A stretch of 64,000 nt of DNA from Saprospiraceae bacterium (GTDB taxonomy: Bacteria > Bacteroidota > Bacteroidia > Chitinophagales > Saprospiraceae), in NCBI GenBank assembly GCA_020848695.1, contig JADLHT010000048.1, positions 27,515-91,514 of the forward strand. Reading direction: 5' to 3'. Under the pieces are notes generated by a model, which searched no databases, was not told where the DNA came from, and worked only from the letters and a program-made list of their open reading frames with translations. The first letter of the stretch is position 1. Each line of letters opens with the position of its first letter. Made by a program: the position numbers and the translations under genes. Shown here piece by piece: positions 18,062 to 26,793 of the stretch.

Positions 18062-18939
18062 TAATTTCTTTGATCCAAACCCCAATGTAGTTTAGTCTGT
18101 AAGGTATTTAAAAAACTAACTGGTTGTAATTCAATTAATTTAATTTTATAGGGGCATTTCTTAACTGCAATCTGATGCTTCGAACTAATAACCTCAGTCC
18201 TTGAATCCATGGTACATAAAAAACTATCATTTCTTCCTTCTACTTCGAAGGAAAGAATGGAATCATCCGGAATTATTATTGGCCTTACATTCAGATTATG
18301 AGGAGCAACGGGTGTTATCACAAAATTAGCTGCATTTGGAAAAACAATTGGCCCTCCGCAAGACAAAGAATATCCTGTAGAGCCTGTTGGTGTTGCGATA
18401 ATTAATCCATCAGCCCAGTAAGCATTTAGAAAATCACCATTTATAAATGCTCGGATCGTAATCATTGAAGAATTATCTCTTTTAAGTATAGTTACATCAT
18501 TTAATGCAATCGGTATATCACCAAATAAGGGTATATTACTTTGCAGATACAACAAACTTCGTTCAACCACAGAAAATAATCCATTGATCAATTGATAGAT
18601 AGCATCTGGTATCAACTTTTTCTCTATGCTTGCCATAAAACCAAGTCTACCCATGTTAATTCCAAGAACAGGGACTCCGGTATCTCGTATATAGGTGATA
18701 GCTTGCAGAATTGTTCCATCACCACCAAGGCAAATTAATACCGTCGGTCTGTCCTTTACAATATCCTCATATGTTTCCCAGGTTGTACTTTCAGCTTTTT
18801 GGAAGTCAATAGGAGTTTGATCATAAAATTGTTTCCAAACCCTCGTAGCAATTTTGGCTTCTTTTAATTGTGAGATAAGTCCCCTAACAAATGATTTATC
18901 TTCCTGATTTATTTTTTGTCCGTATATAAAAACTTTCAT
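18061..18939 (-). CDS. nadK: NAD kinase
   Basis: This protein of about 292 residues phosphorylates NAD to NADP. The signature GGDGT lies in VLICLGGDGTILQAITYI, followed by VPVLGINMGRLGFMASI. The substrate region is ADGLIIATPTGSTGYSLSCGGPIV with VITPVAPHNLNVRPIIIPD. The ATG at 18939 (MKVFIYGQ) is preferred to an in-frame upstream start that would overlap the neighbouring gene. It sits between a BamA-like protein and the cyclase gene in one operon. Confidence 0.95.
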   Translation of the reverse strand: MKVFIYGQKINQEDKSFVRGLISQLKEAKIATRVWKQFYDQTPIDFQKAESTTWETYEDIVKDRPTVLICLGGDGTILQAITYIRDTGVPVLGINMGRLGFMASIEKKLIPDAIYQLINGLFSVVERSLLYLQSNIPLFGDIPIALNDVTILKRDNSSMITIRAFINGDFLNAYWADGLIIATPTGSTGYSLSCGGPIVFPNAANFVITPVAPHNLNVRPIIIPDDSILSFEVEGRNDSFLCTMDSRTEVISSKHQIAVKKCPYKIKLIELQPVSFLNTLQTKLHWGLDQRN

Positions 18940-18943
18940 TTTT

Positions 18944-20380
18944 TCAGAATAATCTACTCGTACTAAAAAATATTCCTCCTTCTCCAAGATGGTTAACAGA
19001 ATAATTCATTTCAAGTTTTAAAATACTGTTAAGTCCAAATTGTAACCCGGCACTTATACTCCCTAAGGATTGATTAGCCAGAGTATTTGCTTTGTAAAAA
19101 TAAGGATCATTTACATATGCTAGTCCTAATCTTAATACAGCTTCAACGCTTACATAAGTTTTAATTTTTGGTTCCTTCTTTAGTAACTTTATAACATCAA
19201 TATTATAATCAAATAATTTATAGAAGATACTCTGTCTGAAATTCACAAAATCTGTTCCGCTTATTAAATAATATTCATATCCATTTATAATTGTTTCTCC
19301 CCTTCCCAATCCCGTTTCAGAATAAATATTAAATGGTATTTTCTTTCTTATAAATGAAATTTGTCCATTAAATGAACTTTGATACCGGGTTTTCCTCCAT
19401 AACTTAAGTGCTTTTTCAACTCTTATACCCAAATTCCAATAAACATTTAATTCATCCGATTTTACCATCATACATTTGGAATTAATGTCAACAAGCCACC
19501 CATGGGTAGGCTCAACATAATGATTCAAATTATTAAAGTTTCTAATAATTTCAAACTGAATCCTTTGCTGATTATTCTTTTCACTTAACAAGTATTCCGG
19601 AGAAACCAGATTCAAAGTGTCATCTATTTTAACGTGTTCAAAAAAATGGACTAATCCCCATTTAAGTTGCCTGTTTTTCCTATAGAATAAGCCAAGGTTA
19701 ATCGCTGACTTTCTTTGAACATTTCCGTTAGGAATCGAGAAAAATAACAATTTGCTCTCTTCAACTCGATATGCCGCCTCTCTGTTCTCGGCATATCTAA
19801 GTTCGATGAATGCGTCGAATTTATTTCTCTTTCCAAGGTATGACCTTCGGTATATGCCTTCAACTTTTTCGGTGTATCCTGCCGCAAATTTTAACTTCAA
19901 TTGATCTCTGATTCCTGTAAGATTATTGTGAGATACTCCCAAACCATAATTTAGTCTTCTTAAATCTCTGTCAAATTCATTCCACCATACATTAAAATTC
20001 CGATCTATTGTTTCCAAAACGAGTGTTGGAAAAAGTAACCAATTCTCAACGAGATGAATTGTTAATTCAATATTACATCGATTCCCTATATCCAAAACAT
20101 ATTGAATGTTTACTTCAGAAAAAAGTCCTGTTCTGCGAATATTTGCTTCGGCAACCTCCAAGGCAGGAAGAAATTTATCAATTTTGAATGAATCTCCGGG
20201 ATTAATTGATGCTTCGAAAAGTATTACTCTTCTTTTGGTTTTTTCGTTACCCTTAATTAAAACTTCGTTAATATGAAAATACTCACATTGATTTTGACTT
20301 AGACCAAAATTAATAGGTATCCAAATATATACTATTATAATAAAAAATCGAATAACAAAAGATTTAAACGTTAAGATAAT
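18944..20380 (-). CDS. BamA/Omp85-like outer-membrane protein with one POTRA domain; non-canonical start
   Basis: The frame is open from 20383 to the stop at 18944. It encodes a signal-peptide-like stretch (SFVIRFFIIIVYIWIPINFG), a POTRA-like domain (YFHINEVLIKGNEKTKRRVI, then SINPGDSFKIDKFLPAL and EVAEANIRRTGLFSEVNIQYV) and about 330 residues of beta-barrel strands ending in STSRLF, a typical outer-membrane C-terminus. There is no ATG, GTG or TTG upstream of the TTG at 20161, and that TTG would cut the POTRA in half. An ATT at 20380, overlapping the end of the CBS gene, is the best guess for the start; an indel is the alternative. It probably assembles or exports outer-membrane components. 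It lies between the CBS and NAD kinase genes. Confidence 0.7.
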   Translation of the reverse strand: MILTFKSFVIRFFIIIVYIWIPINFGLSQNQCEYFHINEVLIKGNEKTKRRVILFEASINPGDSFKIDKFLPALEVAEANIRRTGLFSEVNIQYVLDIGNRCNIELTIHLVENWLLFPTLVLETIDRNFNVWWNEFDRDLRRLNYGLGVSHNNLTGIRDQLKLKFAAGYTEKVEGIYRRSYLGKRNKFDAFIELRYAENREAAYRVEESKLLFFSIPNGNVQRKSAINLGLFYRKNRQLKWGLVHFFEHVKIDDTLNLVSPEYLLSEKNNQQRIQFEIIRNFNNLNHYVEPTHGWLVDINSKCMMVKSDELNVYWNLGIRVEKALKLWRKTRYQSSFNGQISFIRKKIPFNIYSETGLGRGETIINGYEYYLISGTDFVNFRQSIFYKLFDYNIDVIKLLKKEPKIKTYVSVEAVLRLGLAYVNDPYFYKANTLANQSLGSISAGLQFGLNSILKLEMNYSVNHLGEGGIFFSTSRLF

Positions 20381-21020
20381 GCATTAACTCATCGTATCTT
20401 TCCTTTAAGGGTTCAAGATGTTGTTTTTTAGAGTGTATCATTATTATATCCAATGGAAAACGTAATAAGGATGTAGATACTGATTCGGGATTAATACAAT
20501 TTAATCGCATTGTAACAATTAAATCTTCTAGTTCCTCTCTTTCAATTAGGAATAGAAATTGAATACTGCAATGGTTTTCTTCAGTTATTGAGGAAAGTTG
20601 GCTAAGTGAATAATTTTGTTTCTTCATTGAAATAGCGATCCAACTTCCGTCTGATTTTATATTGTTTTCTTTTTCTTGTTCGCTCACAAAATCATCAAAA
20701 CAAATACTCCCCAGAAAAATTTCTTCATTGGTTACTGCAATATGACTAAGCTTAAGTCGGATAAATTTTTCCCATATACTATTAGAATTGTCTAATGGGT
20801 GTATTGAACTTTGCACAGAATGATCTTTTAATAAACTAAGTTTCTCACCTTCTTCTAAGCTTTCTATCTGATTTTTATTAAGGGTACCAAGATAAATGTC
20901 ACTTTGTACAATATGTAAATGATCCAGATTATATTTTTCAAAAAATCGAATCGCTTCTGCTTTGGTACTTTCCGGTTTAAGCGATGGGATTTTAAAATAT
21001 CGATTGATAAATTGGATCAT
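20364..21020 (-). CDS. CBS-domain protein
   Basis: This 218-residue cytoplasmic protein has two CBS-like halves at residues 1-120 (KAEAIRFFEKYNLDHLHIVQ with DIYLGTLNKNQIE; WEKFIRLKLSHIAVTNEEIFLGSI). An ACT-like tail follows (GSWIAISMKKQNYSLSQLSSI, LEDLIVTMRLNCI). It resembles AcuB-like proteins often found next to NAD kinase in Bacteroidota. It may sense adenine nucleotides; this is inference. Its start overlaps the TM2-TPR gene stop by ATGA. Its end overlaps the presumed start of the outer-membrane protein gene. Confidence 0.75.
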   Translation of the reverse strand: MIQFINRYFKIPSLKPESTKAEAIRFFEKYNLDHLHIVQSDIYLGTLNKNQIESLEEGEKLSLLKDHSVQSSIHPLDNSNSIWEKFIRLKLSHIAVTNEEIFLGSICFDDFVSEQEKENNIKSDGSWIAISMKKQNYSLSQLSSITEENHCSIQFLFLIEREELEDLIVTMRLNCINPESVSTSLLRFPLDIIMIHSKKQHLEPLKERYDELMHYLNV

Positions 21021-21823
21021 TTGTTTTCGTCTTTTAGAAATTCTTGAAATAATATACTATAACTTGACTTTGGTTTATCGGCTTGCTTTTGTTTTTCACG
21101 TTGTAAAACTTCTAGTAAATTGACCTGCCTCATCTTGAGTTCATCTACCATTTCCTGTGTCAATCTAAATCGATTATTTTTAAATTTTTCATAAACCGGT
21201 ATAATTCTAATGTAGGCCAACTCTTCTTGTTCTTGAATTTTAGATCCTTGATTAAACCCTAATTTTACTGCAAGATCTAGATGTTTGAAGGCCTCAACAG
21301 CATTTTCATTCAAAGAATAAGCACATGCAAGATTATAATGAGTCGCAAAATCTTCATTGTTTATTGTTATAGATTTTTCAAAATCTTTTATTGCTTCATT
21401 GATTTCAAATTCTTTCAATTTTTTTATTCCTGATTGTTTTAAACTATTGGCTTCTTTTTGTTTTTTAAATTTTTCAAAGTAACCGCCTGTTTTTTGAGTG
21501 GTAACTTCATCTTCGTCTAATAATATATATTTACTATTTCTTTTATTCTGATCTGGCGTGTACTTTCTTCTGTTTCCATAGCGGTCTCTAAAATGTATGT
21601 TGTTGTACTTTTGATTAAATTCTTCCTCTGACATCAATAATAGTTTGATCCCATCTCTGATTCCTAACAAGGCAGAAATTGTAAATCCCAGAATACTGAA
21701 TGGTAGAAATACTGTTAGCAATACGTAGAGAATTCCAACTTCAAGTTGTCGAAGATAAAATCGATGAACACCCCATCTGCCAAAAAAAATGGCAAGAAAC
21801 GCGGCTAACCATTTATTTTTCAT
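21017..21823 (-). CDS. TM2-domain protein with TPR region
   Basis: From the ATG at 21823 the protein has 268 residues. It begins with a TM2 domain: KNKWLAAFLAIFFGRWGVHRFYL, GILYVLLTVFLPFSILGFTI and ALLGIRDGIKLL. The cytoplasmic part has a basic linker and tetratricopeptide-like helices (EAIKDFEKSITINNEDFATHYNLA, DLAVKLGFNQ). A lysine/glutamine-rich coil follows. The function is unknown; a scaffold at the membrane is plausible. It overlaps the phosphatase gene upstream and the CBS gene downstream. Confidence 0.75.
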   Translation of the reverse strand: MKNKWLAAFLAIFFGRWGVHRFYLRQLEVGILYVLLTVFLPFSILGFTISALLGIRDGIKLLLMSEEEFNQKYNNIHFRDRYGNRRKYTPDQNKRNSKYILLDEDEVTTQKTGGYFEKFKKQKEANSLKQSGIKKLKEFEINEAIKDFEKSITINNEDFATHYNLACAYSLNENAVEAFKHLDLAVKLGFNQGSKIQEQEELAYIRIIPVYEKFKNNRFRLTQEMVDELKMRQVNLLEVLQREKQKQADKPKSSYSILFQEFLKDENK

Positions 21824-23039
21824 GAACAAAGTATTTAAAAGTTAATATTGCAATATCATCAGGAATCTCGTTTGCTTCTCCAAACTGTAAAACTTCATTT
21901 AATATACTGTCTGAAATTTTTTGTGCGTTCATGTTTGAATGTTTAATAACATGCTTTCCTAACATCTCTGTATTGTAATTAATTCCTTTGTTATTTTTTA
22001 TATCGACCAAGCCATCGGTATAGGCGACCAAGATACACTCTTCATTCAATTCTACTAGTCCTTCGCTAATCTCCGGAAGTTCATCAAAATGTCCAATAAT
22101 TGTGGTTGTTGCCTTTAACTCAATAAGCTTTTTGTTTTTAATCAGAAGAGGAGGAATATGTCCTGCATTGACATAGTACAATTGCTTTTTAGTAAAATCT
22201 GCAATTGCAATAAACAAGGTAAGATATTTTTCGCCTTGTGTAATTTTAGAGACCGTCTGATTTAAGGCGATGACCAGGGTTTCAAGATCTCGGTATTGCA
22301 TACCCAAATTCTGAATCAATGCCTGAAAATTTGCCATAATCATTGCTCCTGCTACTCCTTTCCCGGATACATCTGCAATACAAAAACTGATTCTGTTCTC
22401 GCTGAATTTAATAAAGTCTATGTAATCTCCTCCTACTTTATAATGTGGTCTATACACATTTGCAAGTTGATAATTTACTCCGGATGGCATATTGCCAGGA
22501 ATAAGCATTCTTGTCACTTCATTTGCAAATTCTAATTCTTTCTCCTGCGAAATTTGTCTTCTAACCAATCTTTTATTCTCAGAAGCAACAGCAACAATGT
22601 TAGTAAGCGAGGTGATAAATTGAATATTGTTATAAATATCAGATCCTTCTCTTATTCCGCTAATTAATGAATAAGCGATAGGTTGTTTTTTGTGATAAAC
22701 GGGAATAATAAATTCAAAGTTGTTTAAGATTGCCGGATCTGTTGGTTTAACTGTGTGTAGCCTTTCTATTTTACTAAATTCCTTGATCAACTGACTATTG
22801 TCTACGCTGTCATTAACATTATAAGATACAAATAATTTCCATTCCTTATCATCTCTCAAAAACAATGCTATTCGATCAATACTCAACTCCCAGGTTAAAA
22901 AATTCTGATACATCTTATAGATATCCTCCTGCGGTAGATTTTCGTTGATCGCTTGTGTAATATTTAATAAAGCTGTCATCTGAAGACGCTTCAGTACCAG
23001 ATCGTTCTCTAATTTGTTCAATTTGGCATCTACATTCAT
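21813..23039 (-). CDS. GAF-like sensor plus PP2C/SpoIIE serine phosphatase
   Basis: This 408-residue cytoplasmic protein starts with a coiled coil (KLNKLENDLVLKRLQMTALL) and a GAF-like domain (residues 30-170). The PP2C catalytic part begins near residue 200: YKVGGDYIDFIKFSENRISFCIADVSGKGVAGAMIM supplies the metal-binding Asp residues. YVNAGHIPPLLI and LVAYTDGLVDIKN follow, then DDIAILTFKY. Such RsbU-like enzymes dephosphorylate anti-anti-sigma proteins, but no STAS or RsbW partner is in the window. It is the first gene of the minus-strand operon. Confidence 0.9.
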   Translation of the reverse strand: MNVDAKLNKLENDLVLKRLQMTALLNITQAINENLPQEDIYKMYQNFLTWELSIDRIALFLRDDKEWKLFVSYNVNDSVDNSQLIKEFSKIERLHTVKPTDPAILNNFEFIIPVYHKKQPIAYSLISGIREGSDIYNNIQFITSLTNIVAVASENKRLVRRQISQEKELEFANEVTRMLIPGNMPSGVNYQLANVYRPHYKVGGDYIDFIKFSENRISFCIADVSGKGVAGAMIMANFQALIQNLGMQYRDLETLVIALNQTVSKITQGEKYLTLFIAIADFTKKQLYYVNAGHIPPLLIKNKKLIELKATTTIIGHFDELPEISEGLVELNEECILVAYTDGLVDIKNNKGINYNTEMLGKHVIKHSNMNAQKISDSILNEVLQFGEANEIPDDIAILTFKYFVHEK

Positions 23040-23108
23040 TTGGATATCTAAATAGTCTTGTTGTTTTTTAATTTATTTTAACGTTTTTATCTTAGTATAT
23101 GACAATTT

Positions 23109-24290
23109 TTGATATATGAAAAAATTGCCATATTTGTGGTTGATAGTCAATCTTTTACAAGAAATCCACAAGATATGGCAACTGAATGTAAAGTTAATGC
23201 CATTCTGGGAATATTAAAAGTTGAACTCGAAAATGTGAATTTTAACAGACTCAAAACAATGGCCTATATGATAGAAGCCATTATTAAAACACAAACGATT
23301 TGTCTATGGCGCTTGTGTGAAGTTATTGACATAAGAGCAAAAGTGATGAGCATAAACAGGAGATTGCAACGGTTTGTCTCTGAGGTTAAATTTGACCAGG
23401 CTCAAATCGCGAAGTTTCTTCTCCAAGTGTGCAAGGTTGAAGATGAGGTATATTTAATTATGGACAGAACGAATTGGAAACTAGGTGAAACGAATATAAA
23501 TATTTTGATGTTGGCACTTAGTTTCAACGGTAAAGGGATTCCATTATTTTGGAAACTCATGGATAAAAGAGGCAATTCAAATTTGGAGGAAAGAATGGAA
23601 TTACTAACCAAATTTAAAAATGCATTTCCCAAAATAAAAATAGCTGGACTGCTAGCAGACAGGGAGTTTATAGGTGAGGACTGGTTTGTGGAATTAACTA
23701 AAATGCAAATTCCATTTTGCATAAGAGTTCGGAATAATTTCCTGATCCAAAAGAGATACCGGATGCAAAAAATTATAGCTCTATTTAGAAAATTACCTAT
23801 TACAGGAGTAAAATTATTTCGTCAAAAAAGAAAGGTGTTAAATGTACCGTTGTTTATAGCTGGAACGAAAATAAGAAATAATTTAAACAAGGTTGATTAT
23901 TGTATAGTTGTTTCCAATGTAAATAATGAAAACCCTCTGCAAGAGTATTGGAAGAGATGGCAAATAGAAAATATGTTCCGAAATATGAAAAGTTCAGGAT
24001 TTGATTTGGAATCAACACATGTGACAAAACATGACCGGTTAAATAATTTATTGACACTGATAAGTATCGCTTATGTTTGGGTTGTAAAAATTGGTGACAT
24101 GATAAGGTCTACAATGAATTCTGATGAAATATTAGTGCTTGTACATAGGAAAATAAGCATTTTTAGGCTTGGCTTGAGACACTTAAGAAATGCATTAAAC
24201 TCAATGAAATCAAAGGCTCTGAAGGATTATGTTAAAGTTGGTCCGATGCTAGAATTCGGGAAAAATATTTTAAGTCCGCTGCTGGAATAA
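23109..24290 (+). mobile_element. IS4-type insertion sequence (ends not defined)
   Basis: The transposase gene marks an insertion sequence. I could not find matching terminal inverted repeats or target duplications by eye in 23040-23175 and 24291-24470, so the span given is only the coding part. The true element probably extends some tens of bases on both sides. Confidence 0.6.
23175..24290 (+). CDS. IS4-family DDE transposase
   Basis: This protein has about 371 residues from the ATG at 23175 (MATECKVNAIL); an upstream in-frame ATG at 23109 would add 22 residues. The three catalytic regions are visible: MDRTNWKLG (first Asp), IAGLLADREFIGEDW (second Asp) and EYWKRWQIENMFRNMKSSGF, which fits the IS4 signature Y-(2)-R-(3)-E-(6)-K. 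The frame is intact, so the element may be active. It is inserted next to the start of the phosphatase operon. A 66-bp piece of the same 3' end recurs at 25721. Confidence 0.9.
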   Translation: MATECKVNAILGILKVELENVNFNRLKTMAYMIEAIIKTQTICLWRLCEVIDIRAKVMSINRRLQRFVSEVKFDQAQIAKFLLQVCKVEDEVYLIMDRTNWKLGETNINILMLALSFNGKGIPLFWKLMDKRGNSNLEERMELLTKFKNAFPKIKIAGLLADREFIGEDWFVELTKMQIPFCIRVRNNFLIQKRYRMQKIIALFRKLPITGVKLFRQKRKVLNVPLFIAGTKIRNNLNKVDYCIVVSNVNNENPLQEYWKRWQIENMFRNMKSSGFDLESTHVTKHDRLNNLLTLISIAYVWVVKIGDMIRSTMNSDEILVLVHRKISIFRLGLRHLRNALNSMKSKALKDYVKVGPMLEFGKNILSPLLE

Positions 24291-24470
24291 AATTTCTTCA
24301 ACACAATGAACGAATTTAAGTTGGAATAGGGGGTTCCCTGCCTGACTGCTTGGATGTATCTTATGTCGAGAGGCCTAAAACAACTGGTCAAAAGAACCAA
24401 TTGATTTTACAGTTTAGATTTTAAAAATATCCTATCTTTAGGGTATAATCAACTTTAATATTCGGTCCAA

Positions 24471-25229
24471 ATGAAACACATATTGACAATCCTGCCCGGT
24501 ATCATATTCCTGCTGTCTTCCTGTGACAAATCGGACAATACGGATCCAAATAATCCAGGGAATACAGCACTGATCAAATCTGTCGTCTTTGATAATGTTG
24601 GCATTGATGATTTTACTCAGGAGTTTAGTTATGATGCCCAGGGACGTAACATTCTGCAAAAAGTCAGTTTTGATGGCGCCAGCAGTTCCCTTGACTACCA
24701 TATCGAAACAGAGTACCTCAGTAATGAAATCATCCAAAAGAAATTCGATAAGAACAATACCCTTACTGAAACCAACCGGCTTTTATTAAATTCCAAAAGT
24801 CTAATAGATTCTTCTGTTGAGAACAATGGAAACCTCAGGTCAAAATATTTTTATAATTCCGAAGGATTTTTAGTTATTCAGCATAGTTATGATGCTGGCA
24901 ATAAATGGGTGGAGACTAAAGTATTTAATTATTTGAACGGCAGTATAATTGCACTACATACGACTACAGCATCGGGACTCGGAGATTCCCAGATTGAATA
25001 TTCAGATTTTGAAACGGGAAAAAACAATACGCTCAGAAATGAAAACTTTGGCCAATCCTACCGTGGTAAAAATTCCCAGCTCTATGCGAAGAAAGCCAAG
25101 ATCACACAAATGAGCGGGACTACGGAATTTAATTATACGCCCGGCTATGATGTACAAGGCCGGATCACTAATGTAGAAACCCGGTCCGAAACAACTCTAT
25201 TGGCGACAACAACCATCAGTTATTATTAA
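24471..25229 (+). CDS. YD-repeat-like lipoprotein (DUF4595-like)
   Basis: This 252-residue protein has a lipobox-type signal (GIIFLLSSCDKSDN) and then many short beta repeats with YD.QGR phrases (FSYDAQGRNILQKVSFDG, YFYNSEGFLVIQHSYDA, PGYDVQGRITNVETR). This is as in RHS/YD-like surface lipoproteins of Bacteroidota. The function is unknown. Its DNA is clearly richer in G+C than most of the window (28 of 60 bases in 24481-24540). It sits between the IS4 element and an IS remnant, so it may have come with them. A near -7 box (TATCTTTA, 24433-24440) lies upstream. Confidence 0.65.
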   Translation: MKHILTILPGIIFLLSSCDKSDNTDPNNPGNTALIKSVVFDNVGIDDFTQEFSYDAQGRNILQKVSFDGASSSLDYHIETEYLSNEIIQKKFDKNNTLTETNRLLLNSKSLIDSSVENNGNLRSKYFYNSEGFLVIQHSYDAGNKWVETKVFNYLNGSIIALHTTTASGLGDSQIEYSDFETGKNNTLRNENFGQSYRGKNSQLYAKKAKITQMSGTTEFNYTPGYDVQGRITNVETRSETTLLATTTISYY

Positions 25230-25359
25230 TTCCTCAAAAGCTTCATTCCAATTTCGGTGTTTGATTATAATTCCACATTTCGAATTCCTTGTCAATAAAG
25301 TGGAAATGGCACGAATTGCCTTATTCTTTCAGAAAAGATGAAAATTTGAATTAACTTCG

Positions 25360-25785
25360 ATGCAATTCAAAATAAAGCGAAAGCATACCATTTTCATGTA
25401 TAAGGTTATCTTAATACCACTCCGGGTATTTATTGTCGGATGCCTATGCCTACTTTATTTATTGCCCGCAAAGTTGTCCTCTCAACTGAGCTCCTCTGAA
25501 TTTATCAAGATGAGCATAACTGAACGTCTGAACTATGTGATGAATATGCCCTATGTGGAAATGGAAACCCTCAAATTGGCCCAATTCTTCCATCAATTCA
25601 TTCCTATTGCAAAAGAAATAATGGATTACCGGACTCTGTTCTATCTCAAGTATCAACTCAATAAGTCCAGGGAAGCTCTAAAGATCGGGAATCGCGAATT
25701 AATGAAGATTCTCAATGATTGGCTTGAGACACTTAAGAACTGCATTAAACTCAATGAAATCAAAGGCTGTGAGGGATTATGTTAA
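25360..25785 (+). CDS. Truncated secreted/anchored protein fused to an out-of-frame IS tail
   Basis: This 141-residue frame has an N-terminal membrane or signal segment (VILIPLRVFIVGCLCLLYLLP; ATG at 25393 possible) and helical sequence (ITERLNYVMNMPYVEMETLKLAQFF). The last about 22 codons are not its own. The DNA 25719-25785 matches the 3' end of the IS4 transposase gene (24169-24235) but is read in another frame. The gene is therefore a remnant cut by an IS-related event. The original family is not recognisable. Confidence 0.6.
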   Translation: MQFKIKRKHTIFMYKVILIPLRVFIVGCLCLLYLLPAKLSSQLSSSEFIKMSITERLNYVMNMPYVEMETLKLAQFFHQFIPIAKEIMDYRTLFYLKYQLNKSREALKIGNRELMKILNDWLETLKNCIKLNEIKGCEGLC

Positions 25786-25786
25786 A
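25719..25786 (+). mobile_element. IS4 transposase 3'-end remnant
   Basis: 65 of 68 bases equal 24169-24236 in the intact transposase gene, in the same orientation, about 1.5 kb away. The match ends abruptly on both sides. Only codons near the transposase C-terminus are kept. Confidence 0.85.
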
Positions 25787-25863
25787 TTATTGTCATATGC
25801 TTAGCGTTTTTATAATTAAAGCTGAATTCTAGATCAGGCACAAAATACACGATATAAAATAAA

Positions 25864-26793
25864 TTAGTGGTATAACTTAACATCCAGTCTGTCTCTGTAA
25901 TCGTTTGCAATTAGTTGAAACGACAAGATGAGCAAAACTAATACAATAGCGGGTATTAATGACTGAAGGATCTGCCCGTTAAATACCTGTGTATATTGAT
26001 CTTGCAAAATATTGCCCAGCGTAGGTACTGGCGCCTGAAGTCCCATTCCTAAGAAAGAAAGACCTGATTCCAGCAATACAGCAAGTGCAAAATTTCCGGA
26101 TGCCTGTACCATTATTGGTCCTGCAATATTCGGCAATATCTGGCTGAATATGATTCTAATGTCTGAAAAACCCATTGCTTTTGCAGAACTGACAAAGTTT
26201 TGTTCTTTAAATGAGAGTACCTGAGCCCGAACAAGCCTTGCAATATCAGCCCAAAGACTGAGTCCAATGGCTATAAATAAAGAAGAGATATTGCGTCCAA
26301 AACTGATTAATATGACAAACGCCAGTAATATAGTAGGTAAGGTCCAAAATATATTGACAAAAAATGTAACAACAAGCTCATACAACTTACCAAAATATCC
26401 AGATAAAGATCCTAATATAACCCCAATCAAACAAGCAAAAACTACGGATAGAAGAGAAACTAATAAGGTATATCTCATCCCAATAATTAATCTGCTTAGC
26501 AAATCTCTTCCATATCGATCAGTTCCAAGTAGATAAATCTTGCAATTGGATGTGGGAGAATCTGATTTGTATTGCTTCTCATATTCTTCCATTCCAAAAA
26601 TATAATCCTTTAATTTTTTAGGTTGTTTCCTAATGTTCTCAAAACATGATTTTGAAAATGGATCAAGGAAGCTGTTCTCAAGTACTTGTGTATTGCAATA
26701 TTTAGTTTTATCAACTGTAATTAAATATCCCAGAAATGAAACAATTATGCATATCATTAAATAAGCTTTGGCCAGAAAAATGGATGTTTTCAA
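25864..26793 (-). CDS. ABC transporter permease, OppC/DppC-like
   Basis: This 309-residue inner-membrane protein has an N-terminal helix, then the signature NCKIYLLGTDRYGRDLLSRLIIG and four to five further helices. The cytoplasmic EAA-type loop is SSAKAMGFSDIRIIFSQILPN, and the C-terminal part GLSFLGMGLQAPVPTLGNIL is typical for dipeptide/oligopeptide permeases. No matching second permease, ATPase or binding protein is next to it. The start is TTG at 26793, overlapping the MazG gene stop. Confidence 0.88.
   Translation of the reverse strand: MKTSIFLAKAYLMICIIVSFLGYLITVDKTKYCNTQVLENSFLDPFSKSCFENIRKQPKKLKDYIFGMEEYEKQYKSDSPTSNCKIYLLGTDRYGRDLLSRLIIGMRYTLLVSLLSVVFACLIGVILGSLSGYFGKLYELVVTFFVNIFWTLPTILLAFVILISFGRNISSLFIAIGLSLWADIARLVRAQVLSFKEQNFVSSAKAMGFSDIRIIFSQILPNIAGPIMVQASGNFALAVLLESGLSFLGMGLQAPVPTLGNILQDQYTQVFNGQILQSLIPAIVLVLLILSFQLIANDYRDRLDVKLYH

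Noticed and set aside
21086..21105. TTTTTCACGTTGTAAAAC as a third parS.
   Set aside because: The centre is CACGTT, which breaks the palindrome; several mismatches in the right half.
24291..24470. Terminal inverted repeat of the IS4 element.
   Set aside because: I found only an imperfect hairpin near 24378-24402 and no matching sequence upstream of the transposase gene, so the ends remain undefined.
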